DNA of 58,930 bases from Gammaproteobacteria bacterium (GTDB lineage Bacteria; Pseudomonadota; Gammaproteobacteria; UBA6429; Thiohalophilaceae): positions 1 to 58,930 of the forward strand of contig JAOUNS010000023.1 of assembly GCA_029880855.1 (NCBI GenBank), given 5' to 3'. The notes beneath the pieces are model-generated. The model did not search any database, was not told the origin of the DNA, and was given only the letters and a program-made list of their open reading frames with translations. The translations under genes and the position numbers were made by a program. This document shows positions 43,484-53,157 of this stretch, in pieces. Within the stretch, counting starts at the first letter, position 1. Every line of letters begins with the position of its first letter.

Positions 43484-44797
43484 ATGAAAATAAAATCCAT
43501 GGTAGTCACGTTGTGCCTGTTGGCGATATCCATACCGTTTAATGTCTATGCAGAGGACGATGATCTTGTTTTCCTGCGCGCTCTGATATATGTGAAAGAC
43601 AAGGCAAGCGCCAACAAGCTTGCACAGACAAAAGCAAAGGAAAAAAATACCCGCCGGGTAAAAGAAATCAAACGCCCGGTAACCGGTATTGTCTATCAAT
43701 ATCAAGTCACCACGGATTTAAAAAATACCTACCCGTTGCCTGATACACAGAGCATGCAGTATTTCAGCCGGGGCTTTGACCAAAAATCAGAAAAAAAAGT
43801 CCGCAAATACAAGGCGGCATTGATAATTGACTTTGCCTATCCATTGAAACAGTGGCGAGAGGGGTTGCAAATATTTTATCGGCGGGTTGCCGAGCTGGCA
43901 AAATCAGAACAGGGCTTTATCTATGATTCAGAAACCAGGGAGTTATATACAGAAGCCGCCTGGCAGAAGTATCGACTGGAAAGCTGGCACAAGGATATCC
44001 CCATTGCCAAATTACATATCATCATCCATGCCTATCAAACAAATATCAACGTCAGGGCAATAACCCTGGGGATGGCCAAATTCGGTTTGCCGGATATCGT
44101 GGTGGAGGAGTATGCAAGATCGATTAACCAGGGTATTGGCAATCTGATAAATGTCGTTGCGCAATCCATGGTCGAAGGCCATTTTCCTGAGGGCGATGTC
44201 TTCAGGATCGACCTTAACCAACTGGCGGACACGCCGTACAAAAAAGAACTGCTGAAATCCCTGAAGAAAAATGCCACCGGCAAGCTGGCAATCACTGTCG
44301 GTGATGCCCGACGAGACGAGGGGGACCCGGATAATTATCTGCTGGGATTGATTTTTGTGAAGGATAAAAGCAAACCCCTGCATGAAACCCAGGAGGCCAT
44401 GCTGACAGAATTGTTTGGCTCGGAAGACAGTATTACCTATATAAAGCATAATGATCAGATTCTGCAGGCCAGTGCCAGGGCAAAAGCGAAGCTGCCCGCA
44501 CTCCGGCAGGACTTCAATAACAAGTTGCAGCCGGGCGAGTACATTATGCTGAAAGCGCCATTCGCCACTCATGACGGGAGTAATGAGTGGATGTGGGTGG
44601 AAGTATTTGAATGGCAAGGTGAAACAATCAAGGGAATTTTGAAAAATGAGCCGTTTAATGTTCCCGGGCTGAAAGCCGGTGCAGAAGTGACAATTAATCA
44701 GGGGGACGTGTTTGATTATATCCGCTATTACCCTGACGGCCGTGCGGAAGGGAACGAAACCGGTGAGCTGATTCGCAAGCTGAGCGATAGTCACTAA
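43484..44797 (+). CDS. Secreted DUF2314-containing protein
   Basis: The 437-residue product has a signal peptide (MKIKSMVVTLCLLAISIPFNVYA). Its N-terminal ~270 residues are unrecognised, perhaps DUF4261-like. The C-terminal ~150 residues resemble DUF2314 (YIMLKAPFATHDGSNEWMWV, TIKGILKNEPFNVPGLKAG, then GDVFDYI). Such domains are usually cytoplasmic, so the signal peptide is notable. Function unknown. Confidence 0.75.
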   Translation: MKIKSMVVTLCLLAISIPFNVYAEDDDLVFLRALIYVKDKASANKLAQTKAKEKNTRRVKEIKRPVTGIVYQYQVTTDLKNTYPLPDTQSMQYFSRGFDQKSEKKVRKYKAALIIDFAYPLKQWREGLQIFYRRVAELAKSEQGFIYDSETRELYTEAAWQKYRLESWHKDIPIAKLHIIIHAYQTNINVRAITLGMAKFGLPDIVVEEYARSINQGIGNLINVVAQSMVEGHFPEGDVFRIDLNQLADTPYKKELLKSLKKNATGKLAITVGDARRDEGDPDNYLLGLIFVKDKSKPLHETQEAMLTELFGSEDSITYIKHNDQILQASARAKAKLPALRQDFNNKLQPGEYIMLKAPFATHDGSNEWMWVEVFEWQGETIKGILKNEPFNVPGLKAGAEVTINQGDVFDYIRYYPDGRAEGNETGELIRKLSDSH

Positions 44798-44867
44798 GGC
44801 GGTCGGCATGTTGTATTCCGACAGGCCGAAATGTAATGAAATATAACCGCGGTGCGGTGACAGTGTA

Positions 44868-46751
44868 ATGCAGGATGAAAAACGATATTCAATCACAAAT
44901 AAAAACCTGCAAACGGTAGCGGCCGGGTATCGCAGAAAAGTTATTCTGCTGGCTGTGTTGGGTTATGCCTATATATTTTTGTTACTGGCGTTTATCGCTG
45001 TGTTGTTTTTACTGGTGGGTAAATGGTATTACGCGACCGGAACCAGGCTGCTTATTTTACTGGAAATGTTTTTCATCATTGTTTTTCTCATTATATTCAG
45101 TTCATTCTGGGTAAGCATAAAGGAACCGGACGGGCGTGTACTGCGGCGCAAGGCATACCCTGCGTTATTTGCACTGCTGGATTCATACCGTAAGGACATC
45201 TTTGCACCGAAGATTCACCGGGTCCTTCTCTCTGATCAATTTGCGGTTAACTTGACCCAGCATCCAAGGCTGGGCATCTTCGGTTGGCATAAAAACATCC
45301 TCTCCATCGGATTGCCTGTACTGCAGGCATTGAGCCCGGAGCAATTTAAAGCGCTGGTTGCCCATGAATATGGTCATCTCTATGGTGCACACGGAAAACT
45401 TGATGCCTGGGCCTGTCGACTGGAAAAAATCTGGTCCGGCATGGAGAAAAAGTTTTCCACGCATAACTATGGGTTCCTCTACTCCATGTTTTTAGGCTGG
45501 TATGTACCGTATTTATCCGGACACACAGCAAAACTTCGACGGGCTAATACGTTCGCCGCTGATGCCTATGCGGCATCGCAAACCGACAGCAGGATTACGG
45601 CCGAGGCATTGATTGCATTTGAGACGCGACGTGAATTATTTGCTTACGATCTTGCAGAAGAAGTCTATGCAGCGATGAATGATCGTCCGGAGCCCGGCTC
45701 GGGAATGTTTAAACAACTGCCGGGTTTGTTAAATGAAAGATATCATCAGAGCGCACAAATGCGGCTTGATATGATGATCAATTACGGGATGATGTCAGAG
45801 ACGGACTGTCCGTCGTTATCAGAGCGGTTGGATGCACTGCATGAGCGGCCGGTCATACCCCATGACAGAATGAAAAGTGCGGCTGAGTTCTATTTGGCAG
45901 AGAACTACCAGAAACTGGTCGAGGAGTTTGAGTCAGCCTGGCGGGAAGCGGTCCGTGATGAATGGCGGGAAGTGTATGAAGCAGCCGTGCAACGGCGTGA
46001 AACAATACGTTTGCTGCGGGCAAAAGCCGAATATGGCCGGTTAACGGAACAGGAAATGGCAAGTTTGGCGGAGTGTGTGGAAATAGAAGAAGGTATTGAG
46101 TCGGCAATTTCCATTTACCGGGAACTCATCGATTGCTGTCCTGACAGCGTGGCTGGTCTGGTCAAAGTCGGCAGCTATCAGCTTGAAAAGGATGATCAGT
46201 CAGGAGTCTCTCATCTTGAAAAGGCGATGAAGCTGGATGACACGCAAACCATACTCTGCTGCGAGATACTGCATGACTATTTTGATGAATGTGATATGGA
46301 TGACAAGGCAAGCGAGTATTATAACCGAATGTGTGATCGAATCGAGCTGGAAAGTCAGGCGTCCGTGGAAAGAAACGGCATTGAGGTGTTAGACGAGTAT
46401 ATGCCCCATGGTCAAACGGAAGCGTGGCTGGAATTGCTGCGAGATCAACTCCGCAAACACTGGCAGGTGGAAGATGCGCTGCTGGTACAAAAAAAGGTGA
46501 AACTGCTGCCACATATTCCGGCGCTGGTATTGGCCGTATCCCGGCAGCCCGGTGATTCTGAGCTGGATAATAATGCATTTATGGCTGATTTGATCGGTAA
46601 TCTCGATCTGCAGGACAATGTCAGGGTATTTTTACTCACGGCAGATGACAACATGTTACGCAAAAAGCTGGAAAAAGTTTCCGGCTGCTGGTTTTATAAC
46701 AGACAAAAACATCATCTGCCGGGTGAACGGAATAATAAACAGGCAGATTGA
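44868..46751 (+). CDS. M48-type membrane metallopeptidase with helical-repeat C-terminus
   Basis: The product (627 residues) has two N-terminal membrane helices (ILLAVLGYAYIFLLLAFIAV and LLILLEMFFIIVFLIIFSSF). These are followed by an M48-like peptidase domain with AHEYGHLYGAHGKLDAW (HExxH at 166-170) and a helical, partly TPR-like C-terminal half (~350-600). M48 enzymes such as HtpX degrade or process membrane proteins at the inner membrane. Its stop overlaps the next ATG by one base, so it is co-translated with a PH-domain protein. ATGCAGG context and the hydrophobic start support the ATG. Confidence 0.85.
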   Translation: MQDEKRYSITNKNLQTVAAGYRRKVILLAVLGYAYIFLLLAFIAVLFLLVGKWYYATGTRLLILLEMFFIIVFLIIFSSFWVSIKEPDGRVLRRKAYPALFALLDSYRKDIFAPKIHRVLLSDQFAVNLTQHPRLGIFGWHKNILSIGLPVLQALSPEQFKALVAHEYGHLYGAHGKLDAWACRLEKIWSGMEKKFSTHNYGFLYSMFLGWYVPYLSGHTAKLRRANTFAADAYAASQTDSRITAEALIAFETRRELFAYDLAEEVYAAMNDRPEPGSGMFKQLPGLLNERYHQSAQMRLDMMINYGMMSETDCPSLSERLDALHERPVIPHDRMKSAAEFYLAENYQKLVEEFESAWREAVRDEWREVYEAAVQRRETIRLLRAKAEYGRLTEQEMASLAECVEIEEGIESAISIYRELIDCCPDSVAGLVKVGSYQLEKDDQSGVSHLEKAMKLDDTQTILCCEILHDYFDECDMDDKASEYYNRMCDRIELESQASVERNGIEVLDEYMPHGQTEAWLELLRDQLRKHWQVEDALLVQKKVKLLPHIPALVLAVSRQPGDSELDNNAFMADLIGNLDLQDNVRVFLLTADDNMLRKKLEKVSGCWFYNRQKHHLPGERNNKQAD

Positions 46752-47314
46752 TGACCCAACAGGCGGCACAGAGATTTCAAATGGTGCTGGAAGCCGGGGA
46801 AAAACTGCTCTGGGCCGATCAGCCGGTTCAAGGGTTGCGTTGCACACGATTTGATATTCCGCTGTTGTTGTTCGGCATTATCTGGTTGGGTTTTAGTCTG
46901 TTCTGGGAATACATGGCCTATAGCATGGCTGCACCACTGTTTTTTTTATTCTTTGGGTTGCCGTTTGTTTTCCTGGGTGTGTATCTGGTCATCGGCCGAT
47001 TTATCCTGAATGCATTGTTGCGCGCCAAAACCTTTTATGGATTGACCGATCGCCGTGTGCTGATCTATTCCGGTTTCAGGGAACCGAAACTCACCTGGTA
47101 TAATCTGGAAGAGCTGGAAGATGTGATTGTGAAAGAGGTATTGCATGATATAGGCAGCATAGAGTTTGACCAGGAAATTCACAGCAATGGTCCACGGCAA
47201 AGTCGGATCAATCCGGGTATTGATGGTGCATTCAAATTTGACTTTGTTGACATCAAGGACCCGCATGCGGTGTACCTACAAATTAAACAACGCAGTCATT
47301 TAAACCGTCAGTAA
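46751..47314 (+). CDS. Membrane protein with bacterial PH (bPH/YdbT-like) domain
   Basis: The 187-residue product has two membrane helices (FDIPLLLFGIIWLGFSLFWEY and APLFFLFFGLPFVFLGVYLV). The bPH-domain hallmark YGLTDRRVLIYSGFREPKLTWYNLEEL follows. The ATG at 46751 overlaps the peptidase stop (TGATG), showing tight coupling, so the two probably work as a membrane unit. Confidence 0.8.
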   Translation: MTQQAAQRFQMVLEAGEKLLWADQPVQGLRCTRFDIPLLLFGIIWLGFSLFWEYMAYSMAAPLFFLFFGLPFVFLGVYLVIGRFILNALLRAKTFYGLTDRRVLIYSGFREPKLTWYNLEELEDVIVKEVLHDIGSIEFDQEIHSNGPRQSRINPGIDGAFKFDFVDIKDPHAVYLQIKQRSHLNRQ

Positions 47315-47679
47315 ACCAAAATAATTTATACATATATACTAACCGTGCATCTCGTTGATAAACCCTCATGAAATCATGTTCAAGAAGTGTGTCTTGTTGG
47401 CTATGTCTGTTCCTGATCGCCCGTCAGTGAATGCAATAAAAAACATAGTTAGTAACAACATGTCACAAGTGAAAAACCAGGAGTGTAACCGGGCTTTATA
47501 AACCACACTATTTTTCCATTATATCTACAGTTTTTGACAGCTACAAAGTTGTTTTATCCGTCTATGATATTTGCATACCCTGAGAGAAATTTATCCCAGG
47601 GTAATCAAAAGGGCGAACCACAGGAATTTTACCAGTAATAATAGTGGTTCTTGATGTGCTAAATACATGGAGCAGCGTA
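47315..47679. other. Intergenic region before the large CxxCH protein
   Basis: This 365-bp gap has no convincing gene. It includes a short hairpin CCCTG..CCAGGG near 47578-47603. A TTGACA and TATGAT pair is spaced too widely to be a standard promoter (see rejected). ggagc precedes 47680. Confidence 0.45.
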
Positions 47680-49737
47680 ATGAAACTCAAACCTTCTATT
47701 TTCACTATAGTGCTTTTATCAACCTTACCCGCCATTTCTCATGCGGCCAATCCCACGCCGGTGTTTGATAAAAATGCCGCACTCAAAATTCAAAACCAGC
47801 GAGACTTGCAAATATCTGCGGATGCCTTAAAGAAATTTGATCTGAACCGGGCGCGTATTATCAAAGGCTTTGGATTCAAGGATGGAAAAATTTGTGCGGT
47901 GCCACCACCGATTGCGGAAACAGATATTGATATGCATCGTTCACTGATGGTGCATGATGCGGCAACACTGTCCGCCGGTAATTTCTCCTTTAGACGTACC
48001 TTGCAAAAAATCGCTGATGATGTTTTGTTGAAAGCGCCCGGTACAACACCGGAAACCATCTTTCGCCAATTTTGGGACACACAAAATGATACCGCCCACC
48101 AGGTGACAGCAGGTAATCCCCATTGCGACGATAATAACGGTAAGGTGAATGGCTTTCCGTTGAACATTTGCCCCCGACCGGAAGGTATTGAGGCGACGGG
48201 TGGGAATGCGGATATCACCAACCGGATCAATAATGATTACAAACCCCTGGCGCTGGTTAACCGTTTGGATCTGGCCTCTCAGGGCTGGCGCAACTGCGGT
48301 GAACACCGCATTATCTATGGCAAACAGGGTGATGTAAAAAACCTGATTATCTTTGAAGCCGTCTTGCCCAATCCCAAGCCGGGTTGCCGTTCCGGTTGTC
48401 GTGATGTGATCGAGTTCTGGGTAGACTTGTCCAGTGACGTGAATCCGGTAACAAGGGCGGCCAAACTGGAAAATTTCTTTTATAACGGTTTGCCCGGCTT
48501 CAGACCGGTGGTCAATTCCAGTCACTATGATGCGAGCGGTGTTTCATCGGTGTATGGCGGGTCGGGCAGCGGCCAGATCCGTACCAACCAGTTTTTAAGA
48601 AACCCGCCGGTGACAGGCGGTACTCTGATCTGGACCCTGAAGGAGTTCAAGACCCTGTTATCCTGTTCCGGTGGCGCCTGTGACTATGACATCTTTCCCA
48701 TCAGTGTGAAGGCCAATCCCTACGGTCCTTTGTGGAACAAGGATGTCGCCGGTGGCGGCGCACCGACACCGCCGTCAAACAATCCGTTTGCCACACCGGT
48801 GCCCGGACTTGCGGCACTGGCGGTGAATTTCCAGGCGGACGTGTTGACGCAGGTGACCCCTGATAAACTGGCGGCACCGAATATTGATTTGCTCACCTAT
48901 GAAGTGGATCCGGATAAAAATGCCGCAGAAAGTCAGTCGCAAAATCCGAACCCGGTTGACCAATACAGAACACAGATGAATTCGGCGAGTGATGCCTCCT
49001 TCCGTAACAACCTGAATGTGTTGGCCGCCGCCCATGGTCTGAATGCCGACCAGATTGTGAATCGTGCCACCGCACTGAGTTGTGCCGGTTGTCACCGTCC
49101 GCCGGAATTCGGCCTGACCAGTCCCAATTCCATCGGTGCAGGCATGAGCTGGCCCAACGCCCTGACCTTTGTGCATGTGGATACCTTGCCCATGGTGTCA
49201 TTAGCGGGAATGCCGGACTTCAATGCAGCCAATTTTGGCGGAAACAGCCAGGGCTTTAATATCTCACCGGCCTTGCAGAATAATTTTCTGCCGGCACGGC
49301 GTACCAATCTGGTGAATTTGGCCAATGACAAGGTATGTAATTGCGTGCGCAAGCCGGGATTACGGCCTTTTCCGCGTCCGATTGGTCTGAAATTTAACCG
49401 GATCATTGCCGAATCGGATCAGAAGTTGACGAAAGAGCTGGCACTGGTTGAAAAGAATTTCAGCAAGCTGAAGCCACGGCCGACAGCGGCCGATCAGAAG
49501 GCCTTGCTCAAGCAAAAAAGGGCGGTTATTGCCCGGGAAGAAAAGCGTCAGACCGCCGCTATGCAAAAGGCGGGTGTGAAGTTTGCCACACCTTCGCTCA
49601 AACCGTCAGGTGTGGTGGTGGCGGGTAAAAAGCTGTCCGGCAAGCAACTCAAGGCGGCCAAGGAGAATAAACTGAAGGCCATCCTGAAAGCGGAACCGCC
49701 GCGCAAGACCATCAACGGTACGTTCCGCACTCACTAA
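47680..49737 (+). CDS. Large secreted protein with one CxxCH motif
   Basis: The product (685 residues) starts MKLKPSIFTIVLLSTLPAISHA, a signal peptide. One c-type heme motif CAGCH lies at 468-472, followed by RPPEFGL. Several cysteines occur elsewhere (GCRSGCRDV, CSGGACDYD, VCNCVRK). The C-terminal ~120 residues are a Lys/Ala-rich helix. It may be a periplasmic or extracellular mono-heme protein, but with only one CxxCH and no clear family the heme is inferred. The downstream ATG with ggagc upstream is preferred over the frame start at 47644. A strong terminator follows. Confidence 0.75.
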   Translation: MKLKPSIFTIVLLSTLPAISHAANPTPVFDKNAALKIQNQRDLQISADALKKFDLNRARIIKGFGFKDGKICAVPPPIAETDIDMHRSLMVHDAATLSAGNFSFRRTLQKIADDVLLKAPGTTPETIFRQFWDTQNDTAHQVTAGNPHCDDNNGKVNGFPLNICPRPEGIEATGGNADITNRINNDYKPLALVNRLDLASQGWRNCGEHRIIYGKQGDVKNLIIFEAVLPNPKPGCRSGCRDVIEFWVDLSSDVNPVTRAAKLENFFYNGLPGFRPVVNSSHYDASGVSSVYGGSGSGQIRTNQFLRNPPVTGGTLIWTLKEFKTLLSCSGGACDYDIFPISVKANPYGPLWNKDVAGGGAPTPPSNNPFATPVPGLAALAVNFQADVLTQVTPDKLAAPNIDLLTYEVDPDKNAAESQSQNPNPVDQYRTQMNSASDASFRNNLNVLAAAHGLNADQIVNRATALSCAGCHRPPEFGLTSPNSIGAGMSWPNALTFVHVDTLPMVSLAGMPDFNAANFGGNSQGFNISPALQNNFLPARRTNLVNLANDKVCNCVRKPGLRPFPRPIGLKFNRIIAESDQKLTKELALVEKNFSKLKPRPTAADQKALLKQKRAVIAREEKRQTAAMQKAGVKFATPSLKPSGVVVAGKKLSGKQLKAAKENKLKAILKAEPPRKTINGTFRTH

Positions 49738-49753
49738 ACCACGTCACACTGCG

Positions 49754-49785
49754 GGCAGGCCTGAGATATGGCCTGCCTTTTTTTA
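49754..49785 (+). terminator. Rho-independent terminator after the CxxCH protein gene
   Basis: GGCAGGCC, an 8-base loop and GGCCTGCC form an 8-bp GC stem followed by TTTTTTT, starting 17 bp after the stop. Confidence 0.92.
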
Positions 49786-49981
49786 TGTGCGCAAACCCGC
49801 TGAGCTGTTAATTTACGGTGGTTTGCGTATTATCTATTGGATAGATTGAAACAAAACGGGTCCGATCAGTGATTCGGTGGCAGTCGACCGATCGGGCATG
49901 ATCATGTTTGCCGGCGATCAGCGGATTGTTGGAACTTGATGTCCATGGACAAGCATTAACCTTGACGTAAAGGAGTTGTGA

Positions 49982-50734
49982 ATGAAATACAGGCTTATTC
50001 TTTTTTTGAATTTTCTGGTGTTCGTGTCGAACGTGTGTGCAGAACCTAACATGCAGGGTACGCCCTCTGAACTTGATGCCTATTTGAACAAAGTGCCAAA
50101 GACAGTCTATATCACGGCAAATGCCCGGGAAAAAATCAATGCCGGGGCAGCGGTGGTGAAGTTGATGGTGCTGACAGAAAACAAACATCTGGCGACGGCC
50201 ATGGCAGACAACAGCAAGGTTCGGCAGGAGATCAGGAAACAATGTACAGTTGCCGGGATAAAAGACAAGGATATCAGTGATGCGAAATTCTCGTCCACGC
50301 CGGAATATGGCTGGTTTGGGGATAAACCGTCATCCTATAAAGTGGAAAATATGATGTCTGTCAGGATTACAAACGAAGCGCAACTCATCAAAATTGCCGC
50401 TATTGCCGATACAAACCCCAAGGTGCATTTTATCTCCAATCTGCCCGAGGTCGAAGACGAAGATAAAATCCGGCGCAGTTTATTGGCAAAGGCCTTAAAA
50501 ACAGCCCAGACAAAAGCTAAAGTCTATGCCGACGAACTGGGGCTGAAGCTCTTGCCCGTTTCATTCTCCGAAGAGGGGGTGATCGCACAGTCACCAATGC
50601 CGGTGCAGCGCAGAATGAAGTACAGAATGTCTTCCAGTGAGGCTGATATGGCACCGGAGTCCGCACCGGCCCAGTTTGGCCAGTCGGAATATCACATGAG
50701 TGTGACAGTGGTTTATCAGGTGAAGTCAAAGTAG
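49982..50734 (+). CDS. SIMPL (DUF541) domain secreted protein
   Basis: The 250-residue product has a signal peptide (MKYRLILFLNFLVFVSNVCA). The domain has the SIMPL pattern: the strand VYITANAREKINAGAAVVKL, a helix with NSKVRQEIRKQC, DISDAKFSSTPEYG, and AKALKTAQTKAKVYADELGL. Family members (E. coli YggE and relatives) are periplasmic with no agreed biochemical role. AAAGGAG upstream supports the start. Confidence 0.85.
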   Translation: MKYRLILFLNFLVFVSNVCAEPNMQGTPSELDAYLNKVPKTVYITANAREKINAGAAVVKLMVLTENKHLATAMADNSKVRQEIRKQCTVAGIKDKDISDAKFSSTPEYGWFGDKPSSYKVENMMSVRITNEAQLIKIAAIADTNPKVHFISNLPEVEDEDKIRRSLLAKALKTAQTKAKVYADELGLKLLPVSFSEEGVIAQSPMPVQRRMKYRMSSSEADMAPESAPAQFGQSEYHMSVTVVYQVKSK

Positions 50735-50780
50735 TCAGGTTGCAAAAAGACAGTAAAGCAGTAAACGGGTAAGTCGGGCA

Positions 50781-51797
50781 GTGGAAATTCGCAAATTAAA
50801 CACATTACGGGGACTGGCGGCCTTGATGGTGTTGTTCAGCCATTACAGCAATAACACCGGTTTTCTGAACGGTGTGTTGGGTCACGACGGTGGTCAGTTC
50901 GGTGTCATGCTGTTTTTTATGCTGAGCGGATTTCTGATGTCGCTGTTGTATTTTAACCAGCCCTTTAATCCACAACAGATCCGGCGCTATGCGGTTGCCC
51001 GCTTTGCCCGTGTGGTGCCGCTGTTTGTTGTAGTTGTCCTGTTGTCATGGCTTTTGCCAAAGCTGGGTGTCAGCGGTATTTTCTATGATATCAAGGATGG
51101 CTGGTCGTTATTGGCACACTTCCTTTTGCTGAACGGCAATTCGGTGCTCTGGACCATCCCGCCGGAGATCCAATTCTATGGTCTTTTTGTGTTGTTGTGG
51201 TGGTTGTATGCCGGACAGCGCAGCTTGTTCTATCTGTGTGTGGCGGCCATTATTGTTGTGTTGTGGTTGCTGGGATTACCGGCGCCGGAAAGACACCTTG
51301 GTCCGCTGTTGATCAAGTTTAAAATACTGATGGCCCTGCACTATTTCCTGGCCGGTGTCCTGTTTGGTTTGTTATACCGCTATCGACAGGTACCGACACA
51401 ATATCGAAAGCAGGGGTTTGTGTTTGTATTGCTACTGATTCCGCTGTTATATCCCGATATCTTTTATCAGTTGACCGGTTACAAACATGCTGTCTGGCGT
51501 GAGCCGTTTGTGTATGCGGCGATGTGCGTGGTTTTTTATGTGATTGTATTTCTGGTGCCGGATGATCATCCCTGGCTGGCCAATCGGCTTGGCGACCATC
51601 TGGGCAAGGTGTCCTACTCATTGTATTTGCTGCATCTGCCGGTGTTGTTTATCTGCCTGGATATTATCAAATTGTCACCCAATTTTTTCCTGATCCCTTA
51701 TCTCTTGCTGGCAGTCTTGTCGGCCACGTTATCCTATCGCCTGCTGGAAGATCCGATGCGCCGGTTATTGCGACAGCGATGGACGGACAAGACGTGA
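50781..51797 (+). CDS. Acyltransferase family 3 membrane protein
   Basis: This 338-residue polytopic protein (about ten helices) begins MEIRKLNTLRGLAALMVLFSHY, with the conserved R-G-hydrophobic-H signature of acyltransferase-3 enzymes (OafB/NodX-like). These add O-acyl groups to cell-surface polysaccharides or lipids. The first codon is GTG; gtaagtcgggcag precedes it as a weak ribosome-binding site. It is a single gene, not in an obvious glycan operon. Confidence 0.9.
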   Translation: MEIRKLNTLRGLAALMVLFSHYSNNTGFLNGVLGHDGGQFGVMLFFMLSGFLMSLLYFNQPFNPQQIRRYAVARFARVVPLFVVVVLLSWLLPKLGVSGIFYDIKDGWSLLAHFLLLNGNSVLWTIPPEIQFYGLFVLLWWLYAGQRSLFYLCVAAIIVVLWLLGLPAPERHLGPLLIKFKILMALHYFLAGVLFGLLYRYRQVPTQYRKQGFVFVLLLIPLLYPDIFYQLTGYKHAVWREPFVYAAMCVVFYVIVFLVPDDHPWLANRLGDHLGKVSYSLYLLHLPVLFICLDIIKLSPNFFLIPYLLLAVLSATLSYRLLEDPMRRLLRQRWTDKT

Positions 51798-51850
51798 GTG
51801 TTGTCTGATTTGATGGAGACGGTCTGAATGTACAGACCGTCCATAAGAGC

Positions 51851-52054
51851 TTATTTGTCGCCGGTGATCAGTTTGGAGAAAAACATCCCCGGACAGATAC
51901 CGCTGACGGCGGCAAAGGTAAAAAAGGCAGCGGGTATAAAGAGCAGCCAGTGAGCGGTTTTCAGGCCGGTCAGGAAAATGCCCAGCCACAGCAAAATTGC
52001 CACGATCAGCAGAAATAACCGCATGGCATTGCCTATTTTCATTTTTTCCAACAT
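51851..52054 (-). CDS. Small DUF2892-like (YgaP-type) membrane protein
   Basis: The 67-residue product has two helices (AMRLFLLIVAILLWLGIFLTGL and WLLFIPAAFFTFAAVSGICPG). The G-x-C-P near the end is the pattern of the DUF2892 inner-membrane family. AAGGGGCG precedes the ATG at 52054. Family members often accompany rhodanese or sulfur/metal genes; here it stands alone, convergent with the acyltransferase. Confidence 0.75.
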   Translation of the reverse strand: MLEKMKIGNAMRLFLLIVAILLWLGIFLTGLKTAHWLLFIPAAFFTFAAVSGICPGMFFSKLITGDK

Positions 52055-52254
52055 ATCACGCCCCTTGTGTTGTTATGGAAGAGAAAAAAATCGTTGCATC
52101 AAGTATATGTGACTTTTGCTATTGTGCTGTGATATGGCTGACAAAATCCGCTGCTTGCCGGTGAATAGCCGGTACGGGTATGCTGGTGAAATGCATTGTC
52201 TCGGTGTGAGATAATATAACTGATTATTATTCGTGCAACCGGAGTTATCAGCTG

Positions 52255-53154
52255 ATGTCACTAAACTTGTCCACCTGGCTCTCAATACTGATACTGATCG
52301 TGGTGCTGGCGGGGACCTTTATTGCCAAACCGGCTGACAAGGAGAGTTATCGCAAGGCCGCGCTGTCGATCTTCGGAATAGCCGTGTTTTTTTGCTGGTA
52401 TTATCTCGAATATTACGCCGGGATTGCACGCTGGAGCGGTTTGGTCACCTATCTGGGCCTGGTGGTGCTGATCGTGGCGGCGGGTGTGTTATGTGTTACT
52501 CCCATGCTGAAACGGATTACGACAGTGCCGGCGTTGCTTCTGCTGGGTTTGTTTCTGGTCAGCATGTTTTTCCGGGTCGGGATGGATTTGCCGATCAAAA
52601 ACCGGATTGCTGAAGTGAGTGGTTACTTTCATACCACCAACCCGTTTTTCCTGCACGGCAAGCCGGTGACCGGTTTGCGACATGAGATCAAGGATCGCGG
52701 GCTGGTCTTTAATCTGCCTGCCGGCTGGGTTGAGAAGCAACACACGTCAGGAATGGTTTATTTTGAAAAACGTTCGGCTGATAAACTGATCGCCGAGTTA
52801 AGACCGGGTTGTTTCACAAAAACCGATCAACCGGTGGCCGGTGCTGATTTCGGTATGTCCGTGTTGGCGGACAGCAAAACCATGGATTGGTACAAATACT
52901 GTTTCATCGGCCATGATCAGTATCAGTGTTTAATCAGAGGGATTGCATTGCGCGCGGAGCAGCCCTATCGAATCCGTTGGTCATGGTCCAAAACACGGCG
53001 CAAAACAGCGGAGCAGGTGACGCTGGATTTTGTCTTTTATGAAAAAGATGAGCGGACCCTGCAAGAGGCGGAGTATATCAGCCAGTCACTGGCGCCGCTG
53101 ACAGGCAGTACACCGGTGCAGAATTGCATCATTCCGGCAGCGTGGTTGCTGTAG
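52255..53154 (+). CDS. Membrane protein of unknown function
   Basis: This 299-residue protein has three or four N-terminal helices (LSILILIVVLAGTFIA, ALSIFGIAVFFCWYYLEYY, LVVLIVAAGVLCVTPML, ALLLLGLFLVSMFF). A periplasmic or cytoplasmic soluble domain (~110-299) follows, with several cysteines (GCFTKT, YCFIGH, QCLIRG, NCIIP). It is convergent with the metal operon, ending 3 bp before it. Function unknown. Confidence 0.7.
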   Translation: MSLNLSTWLSILILIVVLAGTFIAKPADKESYRKAALSIFGIAVFFCWYYLEYYAGIARWSGLVTYLGLVVLIVAAGVLCVTPMLKRITTVPALLLLGLFLVSMFFRVGMDLPIKNRIAEVSGYFHTTNPFFLHGKPVTGLRHEIKDRGLVFNLPAGWVEKQHTSGMVYFEKRSADKLIAELRPGCFTKTDQPVAGADFGMSVLADSKTMDWYKYCFIGHDQYQCLIRGIALRAEQPYRIRWSWSKTRRKTAEQVTLDFVFYEKDERTLQEAEYISQSLAPLTGSTPVQNCIIPAAWLL

Positions 53155-53157
53155 ATC

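Noticed and set aside
44012-44896. 294-residue minus-strand frame antisense to the DUF2314 gene
   Set aside because: It is a shadow of a real plus-strand gene with a signal peptide and recognised domain; the antisense product shows no family pattern.
47534-47568. TTGACA and TATGAT as a promoter before the CxxCH protein
   Set aside because: The spacer is 23 bp, too long for a normal promoter, and no activator site is evident.
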